From Streptomyces hundungensis (GTDB taxonomy: Bacteria; Actinomycetota; Actinomycetes; Streptomycetales; Streptomycetaceae), in the NCBI RefSeq assembly GCF_003627815.1, contig NZ_CP032698.1, positions 1,612,001-1,676,000 of the forward strand: 64,000 bases of DNA. The letters run 5' to 3'. This document shows, piece after piece, positions 37,849-46,260 of the stretch. Under the pieces are notes generated by a model that saw nothing but the letters and a program-made list of their open reading frames with translations, was not told the DNA's origin and did not search any database. The translations under genes and the position numbers were made by a program. The first letter of the stretch is position 1. Every line of letters starts with the position of its first letter.

Positions 37849-39695
37849 GTGAAGCGGGGGGCGGGGAGCGACTCGGTGGCCGAGGCGGACGGCCGGCACA
37901 TCCGGGTGCCGGTCGGCCTCGACGCCCACCGCTGGGCGACCCGTGGCAACTGCCGGCGCGTGCTGTTCGTGGTGCACAACGTGACCTCGGCGACCCGGCT
38001 GCTCGATGTGCTTCCCCTGTTCGACGACGACCTCGGCGTGCAACTGCTGGCCACCCATACGGGATCGTCCGCGTTCGACGGCGGCGTCGAGGCCCTGCTC
38101 GCCGAGACAGGAGTGCCGGTGCTCCCCTGGGAGCAGGCGCTCACCACGCCGGTGGACCTGGCGATCACGGCCAGCCTGGGAGGTCAACTCCACCGTATTT
38201 GTGGGCCTTTGACCCTGCTCTCCCACGGTGTCGGCTACAATAAAACGCTTGCCACACCGGACACCGGACACCGGACACCGGACACCGGACACCGGACACC
38301 GGACACCGGACACCTCTCGCCCGAGGCCTCGGGCAACCCTTCCGCCCCGCCTGAGAGCGCTCTCACCGCCTCCCCCGTCTTCGGCCTCTCCCCGAGTGGC
38401 TGCTGCACCAGGGCGAGCCGATCGCGGACGCCATGGTGCTCTCGCACCCCGAGCAACTGGACCGGCTGCGTGCGGCGTGCCCGGAAGCGGTTCCCACGGC
38501 CGTCCTCGCGGGCGATCCCTGCTTCGACCGCATGCTGGCGGCCCGCCCGTACCGAGAGCGCTTCCGCAAGGCGCTCGGGGTGCGTCGGGGTCAGCGTCTG
38601 GTTCTGCTGAACTCGACCTGGAACCCCGAGTCGTTGTTCGGCGACGGCGGCGGGGACGACGTGCTCCCCTCGCTGCTTCCGCGGCTCACCGCCGAGTTGC
38701 CCGCCGATGAGTACCGGGTCGCGGCCGTGCTGCACCCCAACATCTGGCACGGACACGGCCCCGGCCAGATCCGGGCCTGGCTCGACCGGGCCCTGCGGGC
38801 CGGCCTCACGCTCGTGGACCCCTTGCACGACTGGCGTCAGGCGTTGCTCGCGGCGGACGCGGTCATCGGCGACCACGGTTCGGTGAGCTATTACGCGGCG
38901 GCCCTGGGCACCCCCGTCCTGCTCGGCCGGGCCCCCGTCGGCGGCCTCGACCCGCAGTCGCCGGTGGCCGAATTCGTGGACGGGGCGCCGCAGTTGGATT
39001 CGCACACGCCGCTGGCCGCCCAACTCGACGTCCTGCTGGCGCGGCATCGCCCCCTTCCGGGTCCGGCCCGCCTCACCACCTCCGCGCCCGGCGCGTCGGC
39101 GGCCTTGCTGCGAGGGCTCTTCTACCGTCTCATCGGCGTTCCCGAGCCCCGGTGGCCCGCGCTCCTGGAACCCCTGCGCCTCCCTCCCCGCCAACGCCCT
39201 TGTGTGACTGCCCCGTTGAGTGTCCTTACCCGGGTGACCTCGGACCCGTACGAGATCCAGATAGCGCGGTACGCGGATCCGTTTTACGAGCCCGAGGGTG
39301 AGGGGTACGTCCATCTGGCGGTGTCCGAGGACACCCGTGATCCCGGCCAACTCGCCCTGGCGGACGTTGTGTTGAGGGAGGGCGCGCCGGGTGACGTCCG
39401 GTTCGGTTCGCCCGGCCGGTGGGCGTCGGAGGTGCTCGCGCGCCACCCGCACAGTTCGCTCGCCGCCTTCGTCACGGGCCCGGACGCATGCACGGTGCGG
39501 ACGCGCGGCGGCCCACTCCTGCGCCTGACGAGCGAGGCGGACGGCCTCGAGGGGCTCGACCCGGCGGCTTCGGCCTCCGCCCTGCACGCGTGGCTGACGT
39601 CGGGCCGAACCGTGGAGCAGGCGATCGACAAGGGGCTGACCGTTCGCGCGGGGCCCGTCGTGCACCACGTGTCCGTCACGGCAGGACGAGGGTGA
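37849..39695 (+). pseudogene. Frameshifted gene: TagB/CDP-glycerol glycerophosphotransferase-like protein
   Basis: Two reading frames form one protein. The 5' part, from GTG 37849 (GAGGGG upstream), encodes RRVLFVVHNVTSATRLLDVL and LLSHGVGYNKTL. The 3' part encodes AMVLSHPEQLDRL, LVLLNSTWNPESLFG and ADAVIGDHGSVSYYAAALGTPVLLG, ending at 39695. At about 38393 the text CTCTCCCCGAGTGGCTG reads ...GLSP and needs one extra base to continue as EWLLHQGEPIADAMV. The downstream frame is closed by TGA at 38352, so the shift must lie between 38352 and 38433. The D-H-G-S-V-S-Y motif resembles the nucleotide-binding end of TagB/CDP-glycerol transferases. Whether it is a real mutation or a sequencing error cannot be told here. 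Confidence 0.75.
38254..38314 (+). repeat. Exact 7-bp tandem repeat (ACACCGG, 8.7 copies) inside a gene
   Basis: Eight perfect ACACCGG units from 38254 to 38309 plus ACACC. In the upstream frame three units encode the heptapeptide TPDTGHR, repeated. As 7 is not a multiple of three, any change in copy number shifts the reading frame, the behaviour of a phase-variable contingency tract. Confidence 0.97.
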
Positions 39696-40667
39696 TCACG
39701 GGGCCGGCTTGGATTCGACCTGCCCGATAGGGGGGTTCCCCGCCGCGAGTTCCTCGCACGCCAACTGCCAGGCCGCATCCCCGGGATGGAGCTCGGAGCG
39801 GAGGTAGGCCCAGGTCAGGCGCTGGACGGCGGACACCCGCTCGGGGTTCTCGTCGGTGGTTTCGGCGACGTCGTATCCGCTGATGCCGCCCAGGCCGTGT
39901 TCCCCGCCGAACAGGGTGAGCAGGCTCTTGGGGCCGGGTGCGAGGTGGTACGGGTCGGCGTGCCAGGACGGGCCGTTGACCGTCATGTGGGCGGAGGTGT
40001 CCTGGTCGCCGGCGACCACGAGGGTGGGGGTGGTCATGGACGAGAAGTCGGTGGTGAGGAAGAAGGGGTAGTTCGCGGCTATTTCCTCGGTGAGAGCGTC
40101 GCCGCCTCGGCCGGGCGAGGCGAGCAGTACGCCTGCCTTGATCCGGGGTTCGGCCAGTCGCACTTCTTGTCCGTCGTCGGTGAGCCGGGCTCCGAGGAGC
40201 AGGCTCGCGGTGTGGCCGCCCATGGAGTGTCCGGCCACGGCGATCTTGTCGTGGTTCAGTCGTCCCGCGAGTTGGGGGACGGCGGTTTCGATTTCGTCGA
40301 GTCGGTCGAGGATGCGGGTCATGTCCTCGACCCGTGATCGCCAGTAGAGGGGTGCGCCGGGTGTTTCGGGGTCGAGGGTCAGGGTGCGTGAGCTGAGGTG
40401 GGTGGGTTGGATCACGACGAATCCGTGGGCCGCCCAGTGGTGGACGAGGGGGGCGTAGCCGTTCAGTGAGGAGAGGTGGTTCGAGTGGCCCTGGCCGTGG
40501 GAGAGGAGGATGACCGGGAGGTCGGTGCCGCTCTGGGGTGCGGTGACCCGTAGATGCAGGTCCACGGCCCGGTCGGGGGTGGCGAGCACGATCGGGCCGA
40601 CCGACAGTGCGGGGGTGGGCGGCGAGATGAAGGTGTCGGCCGGGTGGGTCGAGGTCGGTGCAGACAT
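39696..40667 (-). CDS. Alpha/beta hydrolase (PAF-acetylhydrolase/dienelactone hydrolase-like)
   Basis: 323 residues from the ATG at 40667 (AAAGGA about ten bases upstream). Oxyanion-hole motif LLSHGQGHSN (about 54-63), nucleophile motif GHSMGGH (about 146-152, Ser in the centre), acidic VAGDQDTSAH (about 220-229) and the closing HGLGG histidine (about 261) form a full catalytic set. No signal peptide. It is divergent from a TetR repressor with two operators between them, so it is probably induced by a ligand that is also its substrate. Its stop abuts that of the frameshifted gene. Confidence 0.88.
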   Translation of the reverse strand: MSAPTSTHPADTFISPPTPALSVGPIVLATPDRAVDLHLRVTAPQSGTDLPVILLSHGQGHSNHLSSLNGYAPLVHHWAAHGFVVIQPTHLSSRTLTLDPETPGAPLYWRSRVEDMTRILDRLDEIETAVPQLAGRLNHDKIAVAGHSMGGHTASLLLGARLTDDGQEVRLAEPRIKAGVLLASPGRGGDALTEEIAANYPFFLTTDFSSMTTPTLVVAGDQDTSAHMTVNGPSWHADPYHLAPGPKSLLTLFGGEHGLGGISGYDVAETTDENPERVSAVQRLTWAYLRSELHPGDAAWQLACEELAAGNPPIGQVESKPAP

Positions 40668-40837
40668 GGGGTGGAGGTCCTTTCGGCGGGTGTGTTCAGT
40701 GGGTGTGTCGGGGGGATTTCGGGTCGGTTCGCTAGCTTCTGCCCCCTTTGCCCCTGTCGAGGGCTTCGCGTGGGCCTCGTAGGGCAGGGGCATGGGGGTG
40801 GGCAGCCGGGGGCGGCGCGCTTCCGCTAGGCTGTAAG

Positions 40838-40876
40838 CGGAACGCCGTTCCGTTTAATATACGGAGCGCTGTTCCG
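40838..40876. promoter_or_regulatory. Tandem TetR operators between hydrolase and tetR genes
   Basis: CGGAACGCCGTTCCG (40838-40852), a palindrome around a single central base, and CGGAGCGCTGTTCCG (40862-40876), a looser copy, have centres 24 bp apart. Between them is an AT-rich TTTAATATA stretch that would suit a -10 element. Position just ahead of tetR (start 40908) and 170 bp before the divergent hydrolase suggests autoregulation and co-repression. Confidence 0.75.
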
Positions 40877-40907
40877 TTTAGTCAACGGTGATCGGAAGGA
40901 GACCGCG

Positions 40908-41504
40908 GTGCCCAGGACCAGTGCGACGGGGGACGGGGCGGCCCGAGGCAAGCGGGCCGATGCGCTGCGCAATCAGCAGACGTTGCTCGACGCCGCGGCG
41001 GCGGTGTTCGTCACTTCGGGCGTCGACGCGCCGATTCGGGAGATCGCGGCCAGGGCGGGCGTCGGGATGGGGACGATCTATCGCCATTTCCCGACCCGGG
41101 CCGATCTCGTCGTGGCCGTCTACCGCCATCAGGTCGAGGCGTGCGCCGAGGCGGGCCCGACCCTGCTGGCCGAGGGTGACTCCCCCTTCGCCGCCCTGCG
41201 CCAGTGGGTCGACCTCTTCGTCGACTTCCTCGTCACCAAGCACGGGCTCGCCAAGGCGATGCAGTCCGACGCGAGCGGGTTCGACGCGCTGCTCGCCCAC
41301 TTCCAGGACCGCCTGGTGCCCGTGTGCGCCCGGTTGCTGGACGCGGCCGTCGAGGCCGGTGAGATCGAACCGGGCACGCAGGCCTACGAGTTGATGCGCG
41401 GTATCGGCAACCTGTGCATCGGGCGGGACAGCGGCCCTCGCTACGATCCCCGCCGGCTGGTCGAGCTGCTGCTGCGCGGACTGCGGCAGCCGGCGTCCTC
41501 GTAA
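40908..41504 (+). CDS. TetR-family repressor
   Basis: 198 residues from a GTG preceded by GGAGA. The helix-turn-helix spans about residues 24-70 (QQTLLDAAAAVFVTSGVDAPIREIAARAGVGMGTIYRHFPTRADL), and the C-terminal part is the ligand/dimer domain. It is likely to repress itself and the divergent hydrolase through the sites at 40838-40876. Confidence 0.94.
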   Translation: MPRTSATGDGAARGKRADALRNQQTLLDAAAAVFVTSGVDAPIREIAARAGVGMGTIYRHFPTRADLVVAVYRHQVEACAEAGPTLLAEGDSPFAALRQWVDLFVDFLVTKHGLAKAMQSDASGFDALLAHFQDRLVPVCARLLDAAVEAGEIEPGTQAYELMRGIGNLCIGRDSGPRYDPRRLVELLLRGLRQPASS

Positions 41505-41514
41505 GGGGCCCGGC

Positions 41515-43689
41515 TCAGCTCTGGGGCCGCTCCCCCGCGGCGCACCGCTCGCGGAGCGCTCTCAGGTGGATCAGGTGGTGGTGGGCCTGTTCGTTCGTCA
41601 GGGACGCGATCGCCTCGTCGATCAGCGGCAGCGCGGCCGTTGCCCGGCCGCTCGCCTCGTAGGTCTCGGCGAGGTCGGTGAGGGTGCGGGCCGTGTTGTA
41701 GGCCTCGTGGGTGTCCCGGAAGAAGGCGAGAGCGCTCTCGAGCCGGGTCTCGGCCTGCGCCCACCGGCCGAGGCCGCGCAGCGCCCGGCCGCGGTGGCGT
41801 TGCAGCAGGGCGCGGGCCCTGGGCAGGTCGCGGCTTCCCTCGCCGTCGGCGGTGACGTCGTCCAGGATGCGGTCGGCCGCCTCGAAGCAGTCGTACGCCT
41901 CCTGGAAGCGCCATTCGCGCAGCCGCAGCAGTCCGAGGGACTCGACGGCGGTGGCGTGGCCCCGGGTGTGGCCGGCGGCCCGTTCGGCGTGGGCGGCCGC
42001 GGTGAAAGCGCTCTCGGCTTCGGGCCACCGTCCGAGTTCCATGAGGTTCAGGCCGAGCAGGGTGTGCATACGGGCGGCCTCGCGGGAGGCGGGGTCGCAG
42101 GCCTCGGTGGCGCGGACGCCCGCGCGCAGGGCGGGGAGCAGTTCGTCGTGGCAGCCCATCTTGAGTTGGACCGGCCACAGGGCCTGGTTCAGTCGGAAGA
42201 CCGCGTCGGGATCGCTCAACTCCTCGGCGGCGCCGACGGCTTGGAGCAGGTTGCCGAGTTCGGCGCGCAGCGCGCCGAGTGCCTCGCCGGCGTTCGTGTA
42301 CGGTACGCCGCCGGGTGCCGGCGGCTGTGTGTCGCCCAGGCGCCAGCCGTGGCTGAGGGCCGCCCGGCTCGCGGGTTCCGCGAAGGTGACGCACCAGCGC
42401 ACGGCGCGTCGTACGGCGTCCTGGGTGGCCGCGATGCCGTCTTCGCGCAGTGCTTCCGTGGCGGCGTACTCGCGGATCAGCGGTCTGATCCGGTAGGCGC
42501 CGCCTGCTGTGCGGGGGCCGCCGTTGCCGTCCGTGCCGCGGCTGGGAGCGCTCTCCAGCAGCTGGACGGCGGCCAGTTCGGTCAGGAGGCGTTCGGCCGT
42601 GGTCTCGTCGAGGTCGAGGATGGCGGCGGCCAGCGGTGCCTGGATCGCGGGCCAGTCGCGCTGGGCGAGCAGGCGCAGCGCTCGGGCGGTGTCGGGTGTC
42701 AGGGCGCGGATGCCGTCGGCGACCGCGGTGCGGGCGGCGTCGTCGGCGGGCTGTCGTTCCTGTCGCCAGTGCTGCTCGGTGAGGCGGGCCGCGGTGGCGC
42801 GGAGCGCGAAGGGGGAGCCGGCGCAGCGGGCCACCACGGCGGGCAGGGCCGCCCGGTCCAGGGTCACGTTTCCGGCTTTGGCGACTTGGGCGAGCAGTCG
42901 TCGCGCGTCCTTGTCGGCGAGGGGGCCGACGGGGATGCCGACCGCGTCGAGGCCGGGCAGCGGGTGGCGGGCGGCCACGATGACGAACACGTCGGGCGCG
43001 GAGGTGAGGACGGGTTGGATTTGCGCGGCGGACCTGGCGTGGTCGAGGACGATGAGCATTTTGCGGTCGGCCGTGCAGTCGCGCAGCAGTGCCTGCCGGT
43101 CCTCGGTGGCGGGTGGGATGTCGGCGGCCGCGATCCCCAACTCCCGTAGTAGCAGGCGCAGTACGGTCGCCGGGTCGGCTCCGGGGGTGGCGCCGGTGCC
43201 GGTGCCGCGCAGGTCGGCGTAGAGCTGTCCGTCGGGGAAGCGGCGTGCTTGGGTGCAGCCCCAGTGGAGGGCGAGGGCGCTGGTGCCGATGCCGTGCGGG
43301 CCGTGCAGTACGGCGATGCGGGGCCGGCCGTCCGCGGTGCGGAAGGCTTCTTTGCCGAGGGCCTTGCGTTCGGCGTCTCGGTCGGTGAAGAAGCGGGTGG
43401 AGGCGTGCAGTGCGGGCACCCGGGTGGGGTGGCCTGGGCGCGGGGCGCTGCGGGCGAACGCCGTCCAGGCCCGGGCGAGTGCGGGGTCGTGGCGTACCGC
43501 GTCGTGGACTTGTTGGGCGATGCCGTTCAGTTCGTCGCGGCCTCGGGGGGCGCGGACCTCGTGGCCGACGATGCGACGCACCAGTCCTCCGGCGCTCTCC
43601 CAGGCCGCTTTGCCCGCTTCGTTGGCGAGGCCCGCACCGATCGCGCCGAGTACGGCGCCGACGGCTGCCGTCGATGTGGGATCCAGCAT
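41515..43689 (-). CDS. STAND (NB-ARC/TPR) protein with degenerate P-loop
   Basis: 724 residues from the ATG at 43689 (an in-frame start at 43752 is possible). N-terminal helical, glycine-rich region (about 1-90), NTPase region (about 95-340) and a C-terminal helical repeat region of TPR type (about 480-715). The Walker A equivalent is GPHGIGTSAL (about 130-139): the lysine expected before S/T is Thr136. The Walker B equivalent is KMLIVLDHA. Related STAND proteins such as AfsR have GKT/GKS here. The protein may bind nucleotide weakly or be a pseudo-NTPase scaffold. Four full or partial copies of the iterated palindrome lie in the gene. Confidence 0.82.
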   Translation of the reverse strand: MLDPTSTAAVGAVLGAIGAGLANEAGKAAWESAGGLVRRIVGHEVRAPRGRDELNGIAQQVHDAVRHDPALARAWTAFARSAPRPGHPTRVPALHASTRFFTDRDAERKALGKEAFRTADGRPRIAVLHGPHGIGTSALALHWGCTQARRFPDGQLYADLRGTGTGATPGADPATVLRLLLRELGIAAADIPPATEDRQALLRDCTADRKMLIVLDHARSAAQIQPVLTSAPDVFVIVAARHPLPGLDAVGIPVGPLADKDARRLLAQVAKAGNVTLDRAALPAVVARCAGSPFALRATAARLTEQHWRQERQPADDAARTAVADGIRALTPDTARALRLLAQRDWPAIQAPLAAAILDLDETTAERLLTELAAVQLLESAPSRGTDGNGGPRTAGGAYRIRPLIREYAATEALREDGIAATQDAVRRAVRWCVTFAEPASRAALSHGWRLGDTQPPAPGGVPYTNAGEALGALRAELGNLLQAVGAAEELSDPDAVFRLNQALWPVQLKMGCHDELLPALRAGVRATEACDPASREAARMHTLLGLNLMELGRWPEAESAFTAAAHAERAAGHTRGHATAVESLGLLRLREWRFQEAYDCFEAADRILDDVTADGEGSRDLPRARALLQRHRGRALRGLGRWAQAETRLESALAFFRDTHEAYNTARTLTDLAETYEASGRATAALPLIDEAIASLTNEQAHHHLIHLRALRERCAAGERPQS

Positions 43690-43801
43690 GTCCGCCCCCG
43701 ATGTCCTGCCGCCCGCCTGCCGCGGCCACGCTAGCAACATCCTTTGCGGCAAGCCGAGTTCGGCAGGGGTTGGCTGAAATCGTGTGGTGCCGGGGTGGGG
43801 G

Positions 43802-44572
43802 TTAGGGGGCCGGTACCACGCTGAGGTGGGCGCGGGCCCTTCGGGCGGCGGGTGGCGGCTCGGTCTCGCGGAGCACCATGGTCAGGCGGCGCAGCCCGAA
43901 CTTTCGGAGGGTGCGTGGGGATTCGTTGACCAGGCGGCAGCTGGTGCGGCCGCGCTTGGGGTCGGGGTGGCGCAGGTGGCGCAGGGCTCCGTCGTGGTGG
44001 ACGGCCGCGTCTCCGACGGCCTCGACCCAGTGGGGAAGCCCGAGGCGGAAGGCGGCGTCCATGATGGGGTCGTCCGCGATGTCGCGGCGGATGTCTCGCA
44101 GGCCGGGAGCGCTCTCATCGTCGGCGAAGGCCGCGGCGAACTGGGCGAGGAGGGGAAGGCACCAGGCCGTTTCGTGTTCGGCGAGCACCGCGGCCGCGTC
44201 CGGGTGGAACAGGACGAAGCGCAGGAAGTTGTGGTCGGGCATGGCCGTGGGGTGGGGGCCGATGCCGCCGAAGAGCGCGTCGTAGGCCGGGTTGGTGTGG
44301 GCCACGCCCCAGCCCGGATCGAGGACCACGGACGGGAAGGGCAGGGCGTCCGTCATCGCGAAGTAGTCCTCGACGTAGGCCCGCAGTTCGGGGTCGTCCG
44401 GGAGCCCGGGGGGCTGTGTCGTGACGGTTGTCGTGTCGTCGGCGACGCGCTCCCCCGCGGCCGTCTGCTGTCCGGGCCGCTCCTCGACCAGGGCGAAGGG
44501 CCGCCCCGCCGCCAGGGCCCGTACTGCCAAAACCTTGGTCACCGAATCCTTCGCCACCGATTCTTCCGCCAT
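43802..44572 (-). CDS. MmyB-like ligand-binding protein without helix-turn-helix
   Basis: 256 residues. The core (about 65-245) matches the MmyB-like ligand-binding domain usually found C-terminal to an XRE helix-turn-helix: FPSVVLDPGWGVAHTNPAYDALFGG, NFLRFVLFHPDAAAVLAEHE, ending in FGLRRLTMVL. The first 60 residues lack a recognisable DNA-binding motif. It lies 112 bp downstream of the divergent... same-strand STAND gene start (43689), that is, it is encoded upstream of it on the minus strand. It could be a sensor that acts on a separate DNA-binding partner such as the XRE protein at 44836. Confidence 0.8.
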   Translation of the reverse strand: MAEESVAKDSVTKVLAVRALAAGRPFALVEERPGQQTAAGERVADDTTTVTTQPPGLPDDPELRAYVEDYFAMTDALPFPSVVLDPGWGVAHTNPAYDALFGGIGPHPTAMPDHNFLRFVLFHPDAAAVLAEHETAWCLPLLAQFAAAFADDESAPGLRDIRRDIADDPIMDAAFRLGLPHWVEAVGDAAVHHDGALRHLRHPDPKRGRTSCRLVNESPRTLRKFGLRRLTMVLRETEPPPAARRARAHLSVVPAP

Positions 44573-44732
44573 CGAGTACGCGACTCCTCTTGCTGGCCCG
44601 CGAGTGCGGCGGCCGGCCTTCGGGCCCGCCCGGGGCTCGGAGGGCGATCTTCACACCGCGTGGCGATCCTGATACCGCCACCACAATGATGTCAAGCATC
44701 GTGGCATTCCGGCCCCCCGAAGCGATGATTGC

Positions 44733-44781
44733 GCCACAACTGTGGCAAGTTCTGGTTGTTGTTGCCGGGACCCGCTAATCT
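44733..44781 (+). promoter_or_regulatory. Palindrome and -10 box upstream of the XRE/M78 cassette
   Basis: GCCACAACTGTGGC (44733-44746) is a perfect palindrome with a two-base spacer. An imperfect inverted repeat CCACAATGATG...CATCGTGG lies just before it (about 44688-44711). A TAATCT hexamer at 44776-44781 is a good -10 element 55 bp before the XRE start. This is the pattern of an autoregulated XRE promoter. Confidence 0.5.
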
Positions 44782-44835
44782 CCGGAGCATCCACTGTTGC
44801 GCCCACAGACCTCGCATGATCTAGGAGAACTACTG

Positions 44836-45501
44836 GTGACGGACGGCTTCTTGGTTCCGGGACCGGCGGCCACGGGCCCCCTCGCGGCCGTCGTCGCCCG
44901 TGTGGCCGAGCTCGCCGACAAACTCGGCATGAGCCAGGCGGACGTGTTCGACGTCCACCGGCTCTCCGAGGCATCGGGGGTTCCCGGCGACGTGGTGGCT
45001 GCGCTGCTCGAGGGGCGGCCGGCCGGCGAACCCGACTTGCAGGCCCGTTTCCTCCAACGGTTCAGCCTGCTGCGCGGCACCCGGCTCAAGCCCAACGGGC
45101 GCCCGTACACCCAGCAGGAGATCGCCGACGGCGCGGGCATGTCGCGCCAGCAGGCGGGCGCCCTGATCAACGGCGACCGCCGCCCGACGATGGAGCACTG
45201 TGACGCGATCCAGCGCTTCTTCGGTGTCCACGCGGGGTTCTTGACCGCTGACGACACCGACGCGCTCGGTGGCGCCCTGCTCCGCACCGAGCAGGAGCTC
45301 CTCCAGCAACTCGCGGGCCGCGAGCGGGAGGTGGCGCTCGCCGGGGCGCCGGGGGGCGACGCGCTGGAGCGGCTGCTCCAGGACCACGGGGTGCGCGGCA
45401 TCGCCTGGCGCGCCGCCCAACTGCCCACCGACAAGCACCGCGACAAGGTCACCGAGTGGCTGGACATGCTCCTGGAGAGCGTGAAGCGGTCGGAGTCCTG
45501 A
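44836..45501 (+). CDS. XRE-family regulator of the M78 cassette
   Basis: 221 residues from a GTG with AGGAGA seven bases upstream. The helix-turn-helix is internal (about 78-135: RPYTQQEIADGAGMSRQQAGALINGDRRPTMEHCDAIQRFFGV), flanked by an N-terminal helical region and a C-terminal helical region (about 150-215). It is the first of four same-strand genes with tight spacing downstream. In ImmA/IrrE-type pairs the XRE protein is the repressor cleaved by the partner protease, the proposed relation here. The stop TGA is followed by 58 further open codons in the same frame leading into the protease gene. Confidence 0.85.
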   Translation: MTDGFLVPGPAATGPLAAVVARVAELADKLGMSQADVFDVHRLSEASGVPGDVVAALLEGRPAGEPDLQARFLQRFSLLRGTRLKPNGRPYTQQEIADGAGMSRQQAGALINGDRRPTMEHCDAIQRFFGVHAGFLTADDTDALGGALLRTEQELLQQLAGREREVALAGAPGGDALERLLQDHGVRGIAWRAAQLPTDKHRDKVTEWLDMLLESVKRSES

Positions 45502-45675
45502 GATGAGCGGCACCCTTCGGCGGCACCGTGCCGCCTCCGTCCGCCTGCCCGGGCGTCGCCCTCCATTCATTTCCGGCCTCGGCATGATGCCAAGTTCAAC
45601 GAACTCCGGCTCAATGGTGACTGGCTCAAAGACCTACGGCTCGGCAGGCTGCACAGTGACGGGCCGCTCGACGAA

Positions 45676-46257
45676 GTGCTGCTCCATGAACGGCTGGCGG
45701 GGAGAACGGTGGGCATAGCGAAGGAGATGCGCCGGCTGTGCGGCGAGCTGGTGGCGGGGATCACCCTCCCCGCCCCCGCGGAACCGGCCGCTCTGTACGC
45801 CGCGCTGTGTGAGGGAATGAGCAGGCGCCGGGGCCGGCCCGTCGAGTTCCGCATGGCGGCCTTCCCGCCCGGCACCGCCAGCGGTCTGTGGCTCGACATG
45901 GCCGACCGTGACCTGGTGGTCGTGGAGGAACGCACCGCGCCCGACCATCAACTGGTCATCCTGGGACACGAGTTGTGGCACATGAACGCCGGGCACGGCA
46001 GCCACCATGTGGACGGCGCGGCGGTCGCGGCCCGTCTCCTCGCCCCCGACGCCGACGTCAGCGACACCGTACGCAAGGTGGCCGCCCGCACCCGTTCCCA
46101 TCTCGCGGAGGAGACGGACGCCGAAAGCTTCGGCGTGCTGCTCGGCAGCAAGTGCCGCCCCTGGCTGACGGGTTCGGGCATGCGCGGCCCGGTGCGCCGC
46201 GACAAGCTCGCCGGCCGCATCGAGGCCTCGCTGGGATACCGCGGGCCGCAGGGCTGA
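45676..46257 (+). CDS. ImmA/IrrE-like (M78) metalloprotease
   Basis: 193 residues if started at GTG 45676; GTG 45709 (GGGGAG upstream) and ATG 45728 (MRRLCGELV) are alternatives, and the last agrees best with my memory of relatives. Zinc motif HELWH (98-102 from 45676) followed by a helical C-terminal part with EETDAESFGVLLGS. Such proteins are annotated in Streptomyces as toxin components or ImmA/IrrE family. They cleave XRE repressors after a stress signal in the characterised cases (ImmA of ICEBs1, IrrE of Deinococcus). Next gene starts three bases after its stop. Confidence 0.82.
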   Translation: MLLHERLAGRTVGIAKEMRRLCGELVAGITLPAPAEPAALYAALCEGMSRRRGRPVEFRMAAFPPGTASGLWLDMADRDLVVVEERTAPDHQLVILGHELWHMNAGHGSHHVDGAAVAARLLAPDADVSDTVRKVAARTRSHLAEETDAESFGVLLGSKCRPWLTGSGMRGPVRRDKLAGRIEASLGYRGPQG

Positions 46258-46260
46258 GGC

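Noticed and set aside
38254..38314. Heptamer tract as a CRISPR-like array
   Set aside because: Units are 7 bp with no spacers and no cas genes in the window.
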